DNA of 64,000 nt, taken from positions 1 to 64,000 of the forward strand of contig JAHQIW010000067.1 in assembly GCA_019055375.1 (NCBI GenBank), read 5' to 3'. Of this stretch, positions 38,101 to 47,960 are shown piece after piece; within the stretch, counting starts at the first letter, position 1, and every line of letters begins with the position of its first letter. The translations under genes were made by a program, and so were the position numbers. The DNA is from Parelaphostrongylus tenuis. Its lineage: Eukaryota > Nematoda > Chromadorea > Rhabditida > Metastrongylidae. The notes below the pieces were generated by a model. It made no database searches, was not told the DNA's origin, and saw only the letters and a program-made list of their open reading frames with translations.

Positions 38101-41100
38101 ATAAAATCTCATTATTTACCTAGCCGGATGTATTTCTATGAATTATGCCAATTCGCAGGCGAAAACTAGAAACCTAAAGCACAATTATTGATTAAAAATT
38201 TTAAACAGTTATACACTACGTCCATGGACAATACAAGTGACTTTGTTTGATTATGTACTAGATATAAAAGTAAACAGACTCTGAATACACCGACACTAAA
38301 CTGTGGTGCTATTTACTTCGATATAGTGAAGAAAAAAGATATGGCTTGAGCACAAAGAGTCTTCGCGCATGATTTTGAGCAATAAACAGTGGAATTGAAG
38401 TTGTTTGAAGCCTATATTTGTAATTGGAAAGATTAATTATGACATTAGCCAACTGGAAAAGCACTCAGTTGCTGGAGAGAACAGCAGCTGCAGCAGCAGA
38501 AGCAAATTTTAAAAAAACAAGCATGGTAGTCGGCAACACATGCACTTTATTGAACCGCTCGAAATTAGGGTTCCAATGCAAATTCCACACAGAAAGAAGA
38601 TGATGTTAGCTGTGCAGCTATTGCAATAAGTGATCATGATGTGTTCGGCGAAATTACGAGAACGATGAAGCTGTTACAACCCTAAGACGAGTTCTTTTCT
38701 GACTCACGATATTCTTGAATAGGTTGGTTTTTATCGACAGTGGTATTCAGCATTTCTATCATCACACAATGTTATGATTGACCAAATAAAGCAGACTTCT
38801 AGTTAATTGATGCTCATTAAACGAAATCAAACACACTTAAATACAAGCGCTCTTTCAGCTTAATGAGTTTGGTAATAAACAAAGACAGGAATAGACGCGT
38901 ATTTCCTTTTTTAAACTTCGCATTCTTTTCACTTATTCATTTCGTAGGTAAAGAGAAAAACTGAGGGCATGTTATCTCTAAATTTCGTCTCAATGGGTGC
39001 ATCCGTCTTCGTTTAGAGTGGATTCGACGATGAACGAGGCAAACAACGTCTAAACAATGGAAAATAGGCTCTGGGAAGTCAATAGTAGCAACATGTCTTT
39101 GAAATCTTTGTGTAACATGAGCCTCTTAGGTAGTGCCCGTGCTCACACTGAAGCAGCTTTGCAATGCGAAGTTTTTCAACTCACAAGAACTTCGCAATTT
39201 CACTGAGCCTCCCCTCCGTCGAGTGCACCCAGAAAACGGAGAAAAGCACATTAAAAGTTAATCAGACAATCGATCGCGTCATTTCAAAGTACCAGTATCT
39301 CTTTTACATGGGCACTGAAACAACTGTGTCCAGAAGCGGCATAATGGTCTGAAAATTTCTGTGGATATTTCCATGAGGCAGTTGCACTATCATTCGAAAG
39401 AACGCTGAAATTAAAGCACTTTTTATTCAATGGGACTTATGAGATTATGGATGACGATTGATCACCTGAAAAATGGAAACCGATTAACAATAGCCATTTG
39501 ATATGTGTTTTAAGCTTGTTACCAACTGACTATTCTCTTCGACACAACCGCTAACTACGAACAAAATCTAATTGGTGAGATAAATTCTGCCAGGAAATTG
39601 AGCTATTCAGTAAATCTTCGAGCCAATAAGCTATCTCGTGAGCTCTGAAGCCAAGCAAATGGTAAAGAAGTGAGTTTCCTATTCTACAGGGAGAACTAAG
39701 TCATGAAAATTGGATTCTATCGAATCGGTTCAAGAACATCCAACTTAAAGGCTCACTGTTTTAGAGAAGTCGAGTCACTACGAAAGTGTAACAGTCATAA
39801 AATCATCCTCAATGATCTATTTGTGCGAGCTTGCCTTTAGAAAAAGAAAAGCACTGGTTCACATCAATACACTCCGCAAAGCTAATCGACGACAGGTTGG
39901 ACTCGAACGAGTTAACATCATAATCCAATTTTCTTCTACAGCCGTAAAAGTTATACACACTGGATAATAGCTTTTTAACCAGATCTTATCAATCTCTATT
40001 AGAATCATGGAGAAAATACTGAGGAACAGGATTTTCGAGAGTACGAATACTGAGAATGAGAGTATGATTAAGGTAGAGAATGACTGATTAGTACTGTTAT
40101 ACTACCGAAAAGAAAATCACTAACGCATCGAGAATTGTACAGATGTTGAGGCTAGTGGAGAGTCGTGTAACCATCAATTTTTTTTTTCAAACCTCAGCCT
40201 AAGTCTAAGCGTGCTCTCGTAATTTCCTACTCAAAGAAATCAATTGAAGAATACATCAGAACTGATGGGACCACAACTCTTCTCAACGATCTGATGATTA
40301 GATCGAAATCAACTAAAGACTGATGGAGCGATGGTTTAGAAGTAGTGCTGAATACTGAACACACAATCCAGTTTGTCCAACGAGATACATTCATACGTGA
40401 TGAATTCTCACGTATCCGATAGCATATCATTTCATTTCGGGATCAGCAAAGGAACGACAACTGCCACTTCCGAGCTGATCATGTTGATTCCATCTCGCAT
40501 AAGATTTCTGGATCAACAGCGACACCTTCGACTTCCCGATCGAGCTTCACCACAAGAGACGAATTTCACTGTGAAGCGGGCACGTCATCAATTTGCCGAC
40601 GCGCTGATGATATATGAAGTGGCGTTTGACGACGACGGCGGCTGACCATTGAGACATGATTAGCCCGACAAGCACGTCCAGCTCAGGAAGACAAATCGGC
40701 CAGGCAGGCTGTACTTCACCCGACGATCACGTTCGCTGTCGACTCGTCGATTGTCTGGAATGTTTTCCAGCGTATAGAAGCACACCAGCGAACGAAATAT
40801 AACAACAGGGATGACGTATGACACAGGGAGCGTAGTCATCCAGTAATCCGGAGGACGGCTCTTCCAGAAAATGGTTATCCAGCCTACCAGCTTAGAGTGG
40901 ATATCCACATGGACACTGACGATCACCAGACGACGTGTTGTCTACTAGGGAGAATTAAGCCAGTTGAATCGATACACACATACACACACACACACTCACA
41001 GACAGAGACACACGCGGCGGCAATGGCTGCGACGGCAGCAGCGACGACGGCCTTCCCTCGCTCTCACTTTCTCCTCAACCCGGCCTCCATACATGGATCC

Positions 41101-44100
41101 CATGGATATACACATCTCTTCATAGATAGATTTACATTCGTGTGAACGTGAAAATGGGACGGACGGACGGAAGGCGAAGATCCCGACCCACGCAAAACGG
41201 TGCAAATCGGCTGGACAATGTTCGAAGGTTAAGCGAAGAAATGAAAATGATCGGATCTGATCCAGCATTCCAACCAAAATTTCTAAAACCGAGGAGATTG
41301 CTCTGAATGCCTAGACACAACCTATGTGAGACCTATTTGCGATTAAAGGACCTTAGAGATAATTTTGAATATTAAGAAGATACCGTGGATCTCTCACAAC
41401 TTGACGAAATCGTTAATAATTCTGAGATCCACGCACTAACTGGTTACGAATTCGTCAGGTGGCTAACATGCTATCAAAACCCATAGACTGCTTTAGCAAA
41501 AGTCACCTCGATATGCATGTAAATACCCTTTTGCAGATCTTTGGCTTTGAAAAATGGTGACTAATATTTCTATAGTGCTTGCTATATGACAAAAATGAAA
41601 AAATATCAGTCCACTGCCCCTGTAAGCTCTACAAGATAGCAACAAACTTCTGAAATCATTCCAAATAAGCAAACCGAAAAGCTAAACTCGTAGAGAAATC
41701 ACTTCATCTGAGCAACATCAATGGCGTAAACTCAGTCGTTTTCGATTTTCTTCGTCGTTTAAAATGAAAAATTTCACTATTCCAGCCCTATACGGAAGAG
41801 ATATGATGGATAATCTGGTTTATCACAAATTATCCACAAAATTTTCTTTTGTTTTTCTGCTACTGCTGCAAATTTTCCACGTAATAAGGCATTATAAATA
41901 TAGTAATAATGTGGACCTGTCAGGCATCTTTCCGTAGCACTTTCGAGCATCTTTTCCATTATAATTGCTTTTTACTCGATCTAGACATAAAAGGAGGTAT
42001 TGGGGCCTTTCTTACAGTATCCTTTATGCATGCTGCCTAAAAAGAACCTATGTATCCATTAAAAATGTCTGTCAATTGGGATATCGAACGTCATGTAGGT
42101 ATTTCGATTTGGGCGGACACTTTTTTCAACGATTTCGCCCACTTGTCGCTGCTGCATCTGTCGAAGAAGAAAGAGAGAAGAGTGCGAACATGTCGGGTAA
42201 ATCAAGCGAATAGCGGAAATTAAGACTCGTTGCTTAATGTAGGCGACTCCATCAACAACGATTTCACTAACAGAAAAATAAGTCGTATAAAGGAAGACTG
42301 AACGTTTCTGCCACTGGAGAAGACCTAAATGATTCTGATGAAGGGGGGATGAGTGGAGCAGACAGACTGTAATATCAACGCTCAACATCCTTCAACGGTA
42401 CAGATTGGAGAACAAGAGGAACATATAGAACACGGAGAGAAAAAAAGCACACAATCATCCGTAAGTCTACAGCAATTATATTAGGATTGAGGCCGCTGCA
42501 GTGACGTCATGGCGCAAGCGGCCTCGCTTGATGATTCCGCCGCCGAGCTTACTTCCCTTCCATTTCCCTCAGCCCGGAATGACAACGGATAGCCGCCGTC
42601 GCCGCTAGCTTGGTGTCGCAGAATCAACTGCACAACTGCAAAGTCACCAACTCTCAACGACCCCTCATTTTTTGAAAAAAAGAAAACACGAGAAAGCGGT
42701 CCGAAAAAAAGTTCTCACGAAGGCGTCGTGGTCGAAACGTTAGCCATCAAATTTCGAGGAGAGAGAAGGACCAAACTCGTGCAAGTTTTAGTTAAAGAAA
42801 AGGATAGTCCGTCCCATGAAGTTACTGCACAGAAATTTCTTAACTGGAAAAAAGAGGTGCGCGAGATTTTCTAATGTAGACATACAAACTCATGTGGTAA
42901 AGCGACGACGAGCATGGAAAACGGGTATCAGAAATTCGTAAACTATAGTAATAATCATTTCTAAGTTCCAGAAAAGCACGCTACTTGGTACTCTTCCGAG
43001 TAACTTGATGACTGACAGGATTACGGGGAAATGCGAAGTGGTAATCAGTCTGTTAGTAAACAAATCAAAAAATCAACACATTCATTAACACCAGAAATTC
43101 TTTTTATAATTTATAATCAATCATAATATCCGTCATTTTTATCTCTTCCATTCCCCGAAAATCGCCCTAACTGTATGAGTCACATGATTATGTGCATGAT
43201 TCGTACTGATTCCGTAGAATTGACTGTTTTTTTTTTCTCAAAAGCTAAAAGGGCGAATGAATATGAGCTGACTCCCACTAACAAAAAGTTGCAGAAGAAC
43301 TCAAGACAACGCGATCCCAGAGAATTTTTCCATAATACAATGTATTGAACAGACTTGAATAAAACAACACCATTAGAATTTGTTTGTTCACGATCAAGAA
43401 TTGTTCGAATACCCACAAGGTTCAGCAGATCCTCAGTCTATGAAAACTCTTCTGGAAGTGTGCTTTTTTGTGATGCCATCTATCTCTAATTAGCTCAGGA
43501 CATTTATATCATGTAAAGAAGGAGAATTATAAAATTTTGAGTAATATGACTGAAACATTGAAAAGAGAAAGAGAGAGAGCGAGATGACAAAAAACGCACT
43601 GAAAAAAAAGGAAAAGGTAGCACAGGACGCGATATAAAATTACGAGAAGAAACTGGAAAAATCGTAGTACACAAAGTATATTGAAGGCAAAAAGATAGAA
43701 ACTAGAAAAATGTAATGAATAACGAACTCACGGAGCATGAAATATACAATTCAGGGGACATGGTTCCTTCAGCACAGGATTGAAGAGTTGCGATCCATGA
43801 CAACATTTCAGCTTCACTGAACGAGTAATCGATAACATTGACTTTCTTGCTAACAATTTCCGTTTAAGAGTATTGAGTGGTATGCAAAATCGGATCTCGG
43901 GCGCGAGTTAAATCAGTGTTTCACCCATATCAGAGCGCATTCTACCACTACACCACCGATATGACCACTTTCCTAACACTTTTCGACAACTCCTGCCTCA
44001 GGCCCAATGTTTTGCATACCACTCAATACTCTTAGATCTATATTTATAACATCATATTATTGCTAAAAAAACCAGCATAAACAAAGAATTCAGACAATTC

Positions 44101-47100
44101 CCGTTTACCTGCACCAACAAACAAAATTCCAATATGTATATCATTTTCCAACATTCTACATGCAAAAACTCAGTAATTTACTTTGTTTGAGGGTCTAAGA
44201 TTGCATTGTAAAGTGAGGATTTATCAGCTGATTAGTGACCGTAGTTGACGTCAGTATCAGAATTTCTATATTAAATTCACGTAAAATTGAACATTCTACA
44301 GAAAATCTGACGGGAATCGCCTCTCATACGAGGAAACTAAGTGGAAAAGCAGTAAATCTTCTTTCGTTGACCCATAACTGCTGAAGATCTCCTATGGTTA
44401 CGACCACTAGAGAGGCTCTAGCAACGTACATCAGACTCCGATACAGCCTATCAATTCAGCGAACGATAACTATAGGGTGTGAAAAGGTAATTGCGGCTCG
44501 TGAATCATTGAAATGCGCCGCTTGATACTGGAATATATTCATGAGTATATACGGACATGTTATATACCACTTTAATGCGCACTTCTCGATTTAAGTTTTT
44601 ATTCTAATGATGCATTACTTGCTGTTTATTTTCTATTTCAGATAGTGAAAAAGAAGTCAGTCAGTGCAAAAGTAACTGCGGTTTGAGACCGTGAGTTCAA
44701 AATGGGTCGTAAGGCAGCAGATACAACTCGCAACCTCAAAAATGCATTTGGTCTACTGATCTTTAGGGAACGTAGAAGGCAATAGTGGTGATTCAAGAAG
44801 TTCTGTGAAAGAGACGTATTTCAACAATGGATAAAACGTGATTACTTTTCTATCGACCTTGTCAGAAATCATGAGGGAATCCACTCATCAAAGCTGATCC
44901 TCTTGAGACCACACGACAGAAGAACTCAACGGTGACCATTCTCACATACTCGCTATTTGAAGGAGATTACAAAAGTAATAGCGCTCCAGATCGATCTCAA
45001 ACCACAATTACTTCTCATCAACATACTGATTGAAAAGAAAGGTATATCGAATGCATCCGACCTATAATCCTGCTATAACAGAAGCTGAGCGATCCCAAAT
45101 TTGCATTAAAGAAGTTGAAGCCCGGTCACAGTGGATTGGAAAAAGTTTTCCATATAAGTCTGTAACGAATCAACCGACTACGGAATTATGGGTTATGGTT
45201 GGTCGGAGTGGGGTCGAACAAAGGTCAATGCATTTATTCTCCACTCTCTCTGGTCGTATTTCATCTATTTCAGGAAACTGGCAATAAAGAGTACATAGGT
45301 AGGAACCACGGCCATCTACTGAACACTGCATCTTCCTAAGACGTATAGAAGTATGTATGATCTAACACATATTACAATCCCCATTGGTTTTTTTACTACT
45401 GCAGCAGTTTTTCTGATAACGTATGATAAGCTAAACTTAATAAGAAAGGAAAAATCATTTTCGATAGAACCGCAAGCGCTTTGACAACAGTTTCCGGCGG
45501 CTGCTTTTCATCTACAACGTTGAATTCTCGTAGAAATCACCAATATTCGAATGCAATTCTAATGTACTACGTACTATTTTACTGATAAATTTATAGAACA
45601 GTTTTGAGAGTGTTTTCAAAAGAAAACTAAAAAATTAACTGCACAAAGTGCTGATGATCTCGTTGTATCCCTCAATACATTTCATCACTAACATCATTAT
45701 CATCATTATAATCACGTATGAGTACTCCCGGGATAATAGGCTTTGACGCGACGCTAGCAAAGAATTTTTGCATTCAAACCGAATGTATATGTATATACAT
45801 ATATATATATATATATGCGCGTATATATATATAAATGTGCATAAATATATGCATGCATGTATAAATATACATGTATATACATACGCATATATGTACGTGT
45901 GTGTATATACGTGCGTGTATATGTATATGTATACATATATGTAAATGTGCACAACAAATGTGCACATATATATGTATACATATACATATGCATATATATA
46001 TACATATGTGCATGTATACATATAAATGTATATATTTACATGTATACATATGTATATGAGTACATATATATGTGTATATACATATATGTAATATACATAT
46101 ATTTAAATATATGAACTATCAAGCTATAATCACCATAATTTGAACACAATGTCAAATTAATGTGTATAAGCTGGTACAAACTAAATTAAACAGAGCCCGT
46201 CAATATGACTCAAGTGACGTCACCAAATTAATTTCAATATTCATACAAACCTGACATGAATTATAGTACGAATTTTCATTTATTAGCAATCCGAATAGAT
46301 GACAACGAAGACCAATCAGAATTTATCGCGTGCCATTGACTGTTTGAATTGATATCAGAATAGTTTTGCATAATTGACATTTTCAGTTAGCTCTCAATTG
46401 CGCAAAATGCTGTGATTCTGTCAAAAATCTCTTTGGTAACAAGGACCAAATCCAATAACAATAAGTTCGCAACTTGTTATCAATTTAACGCAGAGGAAAC
46501 TTGAGGTCTAAAGCAAGATGACATTACCTTTACTAGTCTCAAAACAAAATTGCTGGATCATAAAAAATTGAAGCCTGTGAAATGTTCATTGGATGTTTTA
46601 CGATGGCTGCTCGATTCCGTTGTTTATGAAGCATTTTCGAAATATGTCGCAATACAATGAGTTAGTTAATCAGAGTGCCGACGCACCTGTCCAACTCAAA
46701 CAAATGTTCAGTTCTGGTTTGTGTGACGAGACGAATGACATGCTTTGTGCGGCTCATCGCCAGCCATTCGTAGGCAATGTCGATGATCGACGAATTTACA
46801 TCGACACGTGCACAAGGCGGTAAATGAATGATCTGGAATTGAGTCGACAGATATGACCCTCTCGAAGTGATCCTACTTTCACATCACCAATGAAAGCAAT
46901 AAAATCTATTTATTCACTAAGCAATTGATTTGAGTCAGTCGTTGAGCAAAAAAATGTACTCTGATTGATCGATCTTGTAAACTCAACCGTGGAAAAGAAA
47001 GTTTGTACGATATAATTCTAATCTGAGTATGCGAGTTTCATATAGGTGAATGTGCAAAATCGACATGTAAAAACAGGTGCGAAAATCCTCTATCTCGATG

Positions 47101-47327
47101 CATTCAAGTACTACGCGTCATCAATTGTTCTCATAAATATTAGCAAGCCTACTCAAGCATAAACATAATTCCTCTTGGATAAAGACTCGTGAGACAACCT
47201 TCTCATCCGAGTTCTCAGCTATTGTCGCCACTGGCTCATGAGGACACAAGTAAAGGCTCTGCTCGTATAACATAGCCCAGCACTCCTGCCACAATCGCTG
47301 CTTGCCGCTTTTTCCCAGTGCCAACTC
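17164..47327 (-). CDS. pac-1: PAC-1 / ARHGAP21-23-like RhoGAP, 19 exons, N-terminus missing
   Basis: This is a GTPase-activating protein for Rho-family GTPases; worm PAC-1 inactivates CDC-42 at cell contacts to set radial polarity (family knowledge). I joined 19 minus-strand exons by hand: 47327-47199, 46832-46687, 43816-43732, 30689-30604, 30411-30293, 30217-30012, 29350-29198, 28785-28615, 28461-28372, 28031-27906, 26082-26013, 25490-25345, 24409-24194, 20830-20630, 20032-19907, 19621-19442, 19165-19035, 18967-18793, 17355-17164. All have AG/GT borders, every phase matches, and the total is 2,748 nt (915 residues plus TGA). Order: PH domain (about 1-110), basic/Ser linker, RhoGAP (258 to about 440), Ser/Thr-rich tail. 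No initiator Met is seen; the first exon starts in phase 0 after a TTTCAG acceptor, so more exons lie upstream. The intron from 43,732 to 30,689 is about 13 kb. I am very sure of the family, and less sure of the exact borders at the weak GTT donors. Confidence 0.93.
17405..17520 (-). repeat. Second-family hammerhead-like element
   Basis: Minus-strand motif at 17,502-17,472: CUGGCGA, GUC-UGUAAG-GAC, GAA, ACAC-GUGU, A. Helix II pairs fully and helix III has four pairs. GCCCGA just upstream pairs with UCGGGC downstream as a possible helix I. The first core block has G for A and C for U. The 3' side ends in AGACCACATGACAAG, like the related copies at 18.3 and 32.8 kb. Body sequence to about 17,720 resembles 18,100-18,190. 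Confidence 0.55.
17945..18366. repeat. Inverted pair of second-family hammerhead-like elements
   Basis: Two arms of about 110 bp are reverse complements: the left arm contains AGACGTGTTTCGACCTTGCA and the right contains TACAAGGTCGAAACACGTGT. Outer ends (TGACAATAT...TTTTGAG and CTCAAAAGAAAAATATTGTC) mirror each other. The core reads CAGACGA or CAGGCGA, GAAA, then ACACGU, so it is a decayed hammerhead. No ORF. It lies just upstream of the last PAC-1 intron acceptor region. Confidence 0.6.
21966..22490. mobile_element. Rearranged mariner remnant with opposed halves
   Basis: The plus strand at about 22,133-22,385 encodes an N-terminal mariner transposase fragment ([56 protein letters not shown]), in two frames. 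The minus strand at 22,055-21,966 encodes a C-terminal fragment ([15 protein letters not shown]). So the two ends of the gene now point away from a joint near 22,060. At 22,452-22,484, GCTCTAGTGTCAAAACTCACG resembles the inverted repeat of the element at 23.5 kb. The middle third, with the catalytic DDD, is gone. It lies in a PAC-1 intron. Confidence 0.7.
22881..23320 (+). repeat. Degenerate tandem repeat of about 40-170 bp spacing
   Basis: The motif CAACAGTGAAAAGTGGCAAG (with variants) recurs at about 22,893, 23,060, 23,145, 23,184 and 23,290, mostly followed by AACTGGTAAGAA and TTTCACCATTT. It contains no ORF. It lies in the PAC-1 intron between the mariner remnant and the MITE. Confidence 0.55.
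23497..24072. mobile_element. Mariner-type MITE with long inverted repeats
   Basis: The left end (GTCGCTCCATAAGTTTCGAC...) and the reverse complement of the right end (GGTCGTTCCGTAAGTTTTGG) align over about 190 bp per arm, including TCGTTCAATTGCACATTTTC and GTATACAACTTGC. CATAAGTTTTCG-like ends are typical of mariner elements. No transposase is present; the open frames on both strands arise from the hairpin. It lies between PAC-1 exons 20,830 and 24,194. Confidence 0.75.
24757..24860 (+). repeat. tRNA-derived SINE, family B
   Basis: The head reads GGTGATGCAGTGACAGCATG and then the B box GCGGGTTCAGCTCCCGCC, followed by TCAAAGTTTCGCAAATCACTC. The last block (AAAGTTTTGCATACCACTC in better copies) is the family B signature. 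Confidence 0.65.
24975..25058 (-). repeat. SINE, family B
   Basis: The minus strand reads CAGTGGTGCAGTGGAGATTT and then GCGAGTTCGAAACCATTTCA. It has both pol III-like boxes but a poor tail. It faces the plus-strand copy at 24.76 kb. Confidence 0.5.
26100..27880. other. Intron of the PAC-1-like gene
   Basis: AT-rich, without any recognised repeat or ORF. It separates the last GAP exon from the NEWMFDD exon. Confidence 0.6.
27906..29350 (-). other. pac-1: RhoGAP catalytic domain exons
   Basis: Four exons (29350-29198, 28785-28615, 28461-28372, 28031-27906), all in phase 0, encode the catalytic domain from residue 258 to about 437. The arginine finger is Arg282 in GIYRIPGN. The second conserved block reads [21 protein letters not shown], with the conserved Lys327. 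The third exon carries [16 protein letters not shown]. The fourth carries [14 protein letters not shown], with the Asn that positions the arginine finger, and [16 protein letters not shown]. Every catalytic landmark is present, so the domain should be active. In the family it stimulates GTP hydrolysis on Cdc42 or RhoA. The donor of the first exon is read as GTTGGT; an alternative GTGAAA four bases downstream would break the frame. Confidence 0.95.
30012..30689 (-). other. pac-1: Linker exons between PH and RhoGAP domains
   Basis: Three exons (30689-30604, 30411-30293, 30217-30012) encode residues about 121-257. They are rich in Ser, Thr, Lys and Gly. The first contains [10 protein letters not shown], which lines up with the TNRDLISRR-like stretch just after the PH domain in vertebrate ARHGAP21. 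The second contains [11 protein letters not shown]. The third has a basic patch ([10 protein letters not shown]), a Ser/Gly run, and then [17 protein letters not shown], the family lead-in to the GAP fold (FGVRLDDC in vertebrates). The codons split cleanly at the borders (AG|G gives Arg, G|AA gives Glu). The segment is probably disordered apart from the GAP lead-in. Confidence 0.88.
31437..31705. repeat. Inverted pair of hammerhead-bearing elements
   Basis: Two copies of one element face each other around about 80 bp. In the left arm the motif lies on the minus strand at 31,522-31,492: CUGAUGA, helix II GGCUU-GCGAGA-AAGCC, GAA, then ACGUACGU. In the right arm it lies on the plus strand at 31,617-31,647, with helix II A-GCUU...AAGC-C. 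The outer ends carry AGACCTCTGAAAGG and AAGAAAATTCTA-like sequence. There is no ORF. Each core is almost canonical, so this is the clearest non-autonomous ribozyme copy in the window. It sits in the large PAC-1 intron. Confidence 0.75.
32700..32880 (+). repeat. Second-family hammerhead-like element
   Basis: Plus-strand motif at 32,778-32,809: GUGAUGA, GGC-UGUAAAG-GCC, GAA, ACAC-GUGU, A, then CUGGGCUCUAUAAG. Helix II GGC/GCC replaces GUC/GAC of the 17.5-kb copy, a compensatory change. Core C3 is G here. The 3' tail AGAGGCCACATGACATG matches the family. Confidence 0.55.
40975..41012 (+). repeat. (CA)n microsatellite
   Basis: An imperfect CACACA run with CT/GA breaks. Shorter CA runs occur at about 31,138 and 54,462. 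Confidence 0.75.
42480..42625. promoter_or_regulatory. GC-rich patch with a CRE-like site
   Basis: A GC-rich island in AT-rich intron DNA carries GTGACGTCAT at 42,501-42,510, a match to the CREB/ATF site, and several GCCGCC/CGCCGC runs. It could be an internal promoter for a short PAC-1 isoform (minus strand) or an unrelated element; no start exon was identified. Confidence 0.25.
42714..42745 (+). repeat. Possible hammerhead relic
   Basis: The plus strand reads CUCACGA, A, GGC-GUCGUG-GUC, GAAA, CGUUAGCC. The layout copies the Penelope-type motif, with three helix II pairs including a G-U, but G5 of the core is C. A chance match cannot be excluded. Confidence 0.3.
43866..44075 (-). repeat. 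SINE family B with inverted tail copy
   Basis: The minus-strand SINE (A box near 43,965, B box near 43,915) ends in TTTTGCATACCACTCAATA at 43,874-43,892. The same tail recurs in opposite orientation at 44,010-44,034, so the locus is an imperfect palindrome. It starts about 60 bp upstream of the third PH exon. Confidence 0.6.
44655..45025 (+). mobile_element. Hsmar1/bandit-like mariner deletion remnant
   Basis: The left inverted repeat CAGTCAGTGCAAAAGTAACT GCGGTTT is close to the Hsmar1/MADE1 end (GGTGCAAAAGTAATTGCGG). The right end at about 44,980-45,022, reversed, reads GAAGTAATTGTGGTTTGAG. Inside, 44,690-44,830 matches the start of an Hsmar1-type transposase: [20 protein letters not shown], then a decayed stretch, then a WWFKKFCKGD-like block with stops. 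The hookworm mariner 'bandit' is known to be close to Hsmar1, which supports a hookworm source. Confidence 0.75.
45780..46112. repeat. TA-rich microsatellite (TATA/CATATG type)
   Basis: About 330 bp of alternating pyrimidine-purine sequence, mainly TATATG, CATATA and TGTATA. Long open frames on both strands encode only Tyr, Ile, Cys, His and Met and are not genes. Confidence 0.9.
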
Positions 47328-47754
47328 CTGAAACTCTTCTTGTTGAGCTATTTATGACACAATAAATCAACTGAAAATTTGTCGCAAAACTTTGTTTTCT
47401 TATTGTAATGATAATAAGTTCAACATACTTTTCCGCCTTTTTCACAAACTGAGCACAGAAATAAGGTTTACCATATGTTATAAGTTTATAAGTATAGTTC
47501 ATGCCTGTGCAGTCTCACAAGTGCCCTGCAATAAGCATGTAGTCAGAGTTCCGTTAACTGCACTAACCGATATACTGACTTGAGAGCAGTAGGCCACTAC
47601 AGGACACTCTACAGGCCAAAAATGCATTATTTAATCTTTTCAATCTTTAGTGAAGTAAAATGCAAGGTGAATCACTGAGGTATTGATCAGGTCGATCCCG
47701 AACATTTTATGCCTTATTTCCACCATATGTTTAACAGAAAACGTTTAGTACGGT

Positions 47755-47960
47755 CTGATGTTTTAAGCCTTTCATGAGGTCTGGCATGGCACCTCGAGTG
47801 GTAGACGTATGTTTGGGCTTTCTTGCAAGCCTCCATCGATATCACATGTCATTCGGTTCACCATTATAGGGAATCGGCACTAAAGAAGTATCACTCCATG
47901 TCAAATGAAATGATCACATGGTGTTGCGTTCTTCCAGAGTGATTGATTGCCGACTGCATG
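47755..47960 (-). repeat. Hammerhead-family element (decayed core)
   Basis: Minus-strand core at 47,838-47,808: CGAUGGA, GGCUU-GCAAGA-AAGCC, CAAA, CAUAC, GUC. Helix II is intact, but the first core block and GAAA have changed. Flanks match the family (ACCACTCGAGGTGCC, AGACCTCATGAAAGGCTTAAAA). Confidence 0.6.

Larger units (their letters stand above)
30690..43731 (-). other. Very large intron (about 13 kb) of the PAC-1-like gene
   Basis: The exons on each side join in phase 0 and align with adjacent stretches of ARHGAP21, so no coding exon is needed here. The span holds a hammerhead inverted pair (31.4-31.7 kb), a second-family hammerhead element (32.7-32.9 kb), CA and GAT simple repeats (31.14-31.18, 40.98-41.01 kb) and two GC-richer patches (40.4-41.2 and 42.48-42.62 kb) that might be internal promoters or alternative first exons. 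The rest, notably 33.0-40.3 kb, is AT-rich with only short, unconvincing ORFs. Confidence 0.6.
43732..47327 (-). other. pac-1: PH domain exons of the PAC-1-like gene
   Basis: Three exons encode a pleckstrin-homology domain, which in ARHGAP21/23 contributes to membrane and Arf binding. Exon 47327-47199 gives the first strands, with the segments [19 protein letters not shown] and SLYLCPHEP. Exon 46832-46687 gives the middle, with [14 protein letters not shown] and KHVIRLVTQ. Exon 43816-43732 gives the C-terminal helix [14 protein letters not shown] with the invariant Trp (residue 99). Phases run 0/0, 0/2 and 2/0: the split codon AG|T gives Ser at residue 92. The donor of the first exon is GTTGTC, which is weak, while the third is GTGAGT. 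TA-rich microsatellite, SINE and mariner DNA fill the introns. Confidence 0.9.

Noticed and set aside
45635..46114. Several long Tyr/Ile/Cys/His open frames on both strands
   Set aside because: They are translations of a TA-rich microsatellite.
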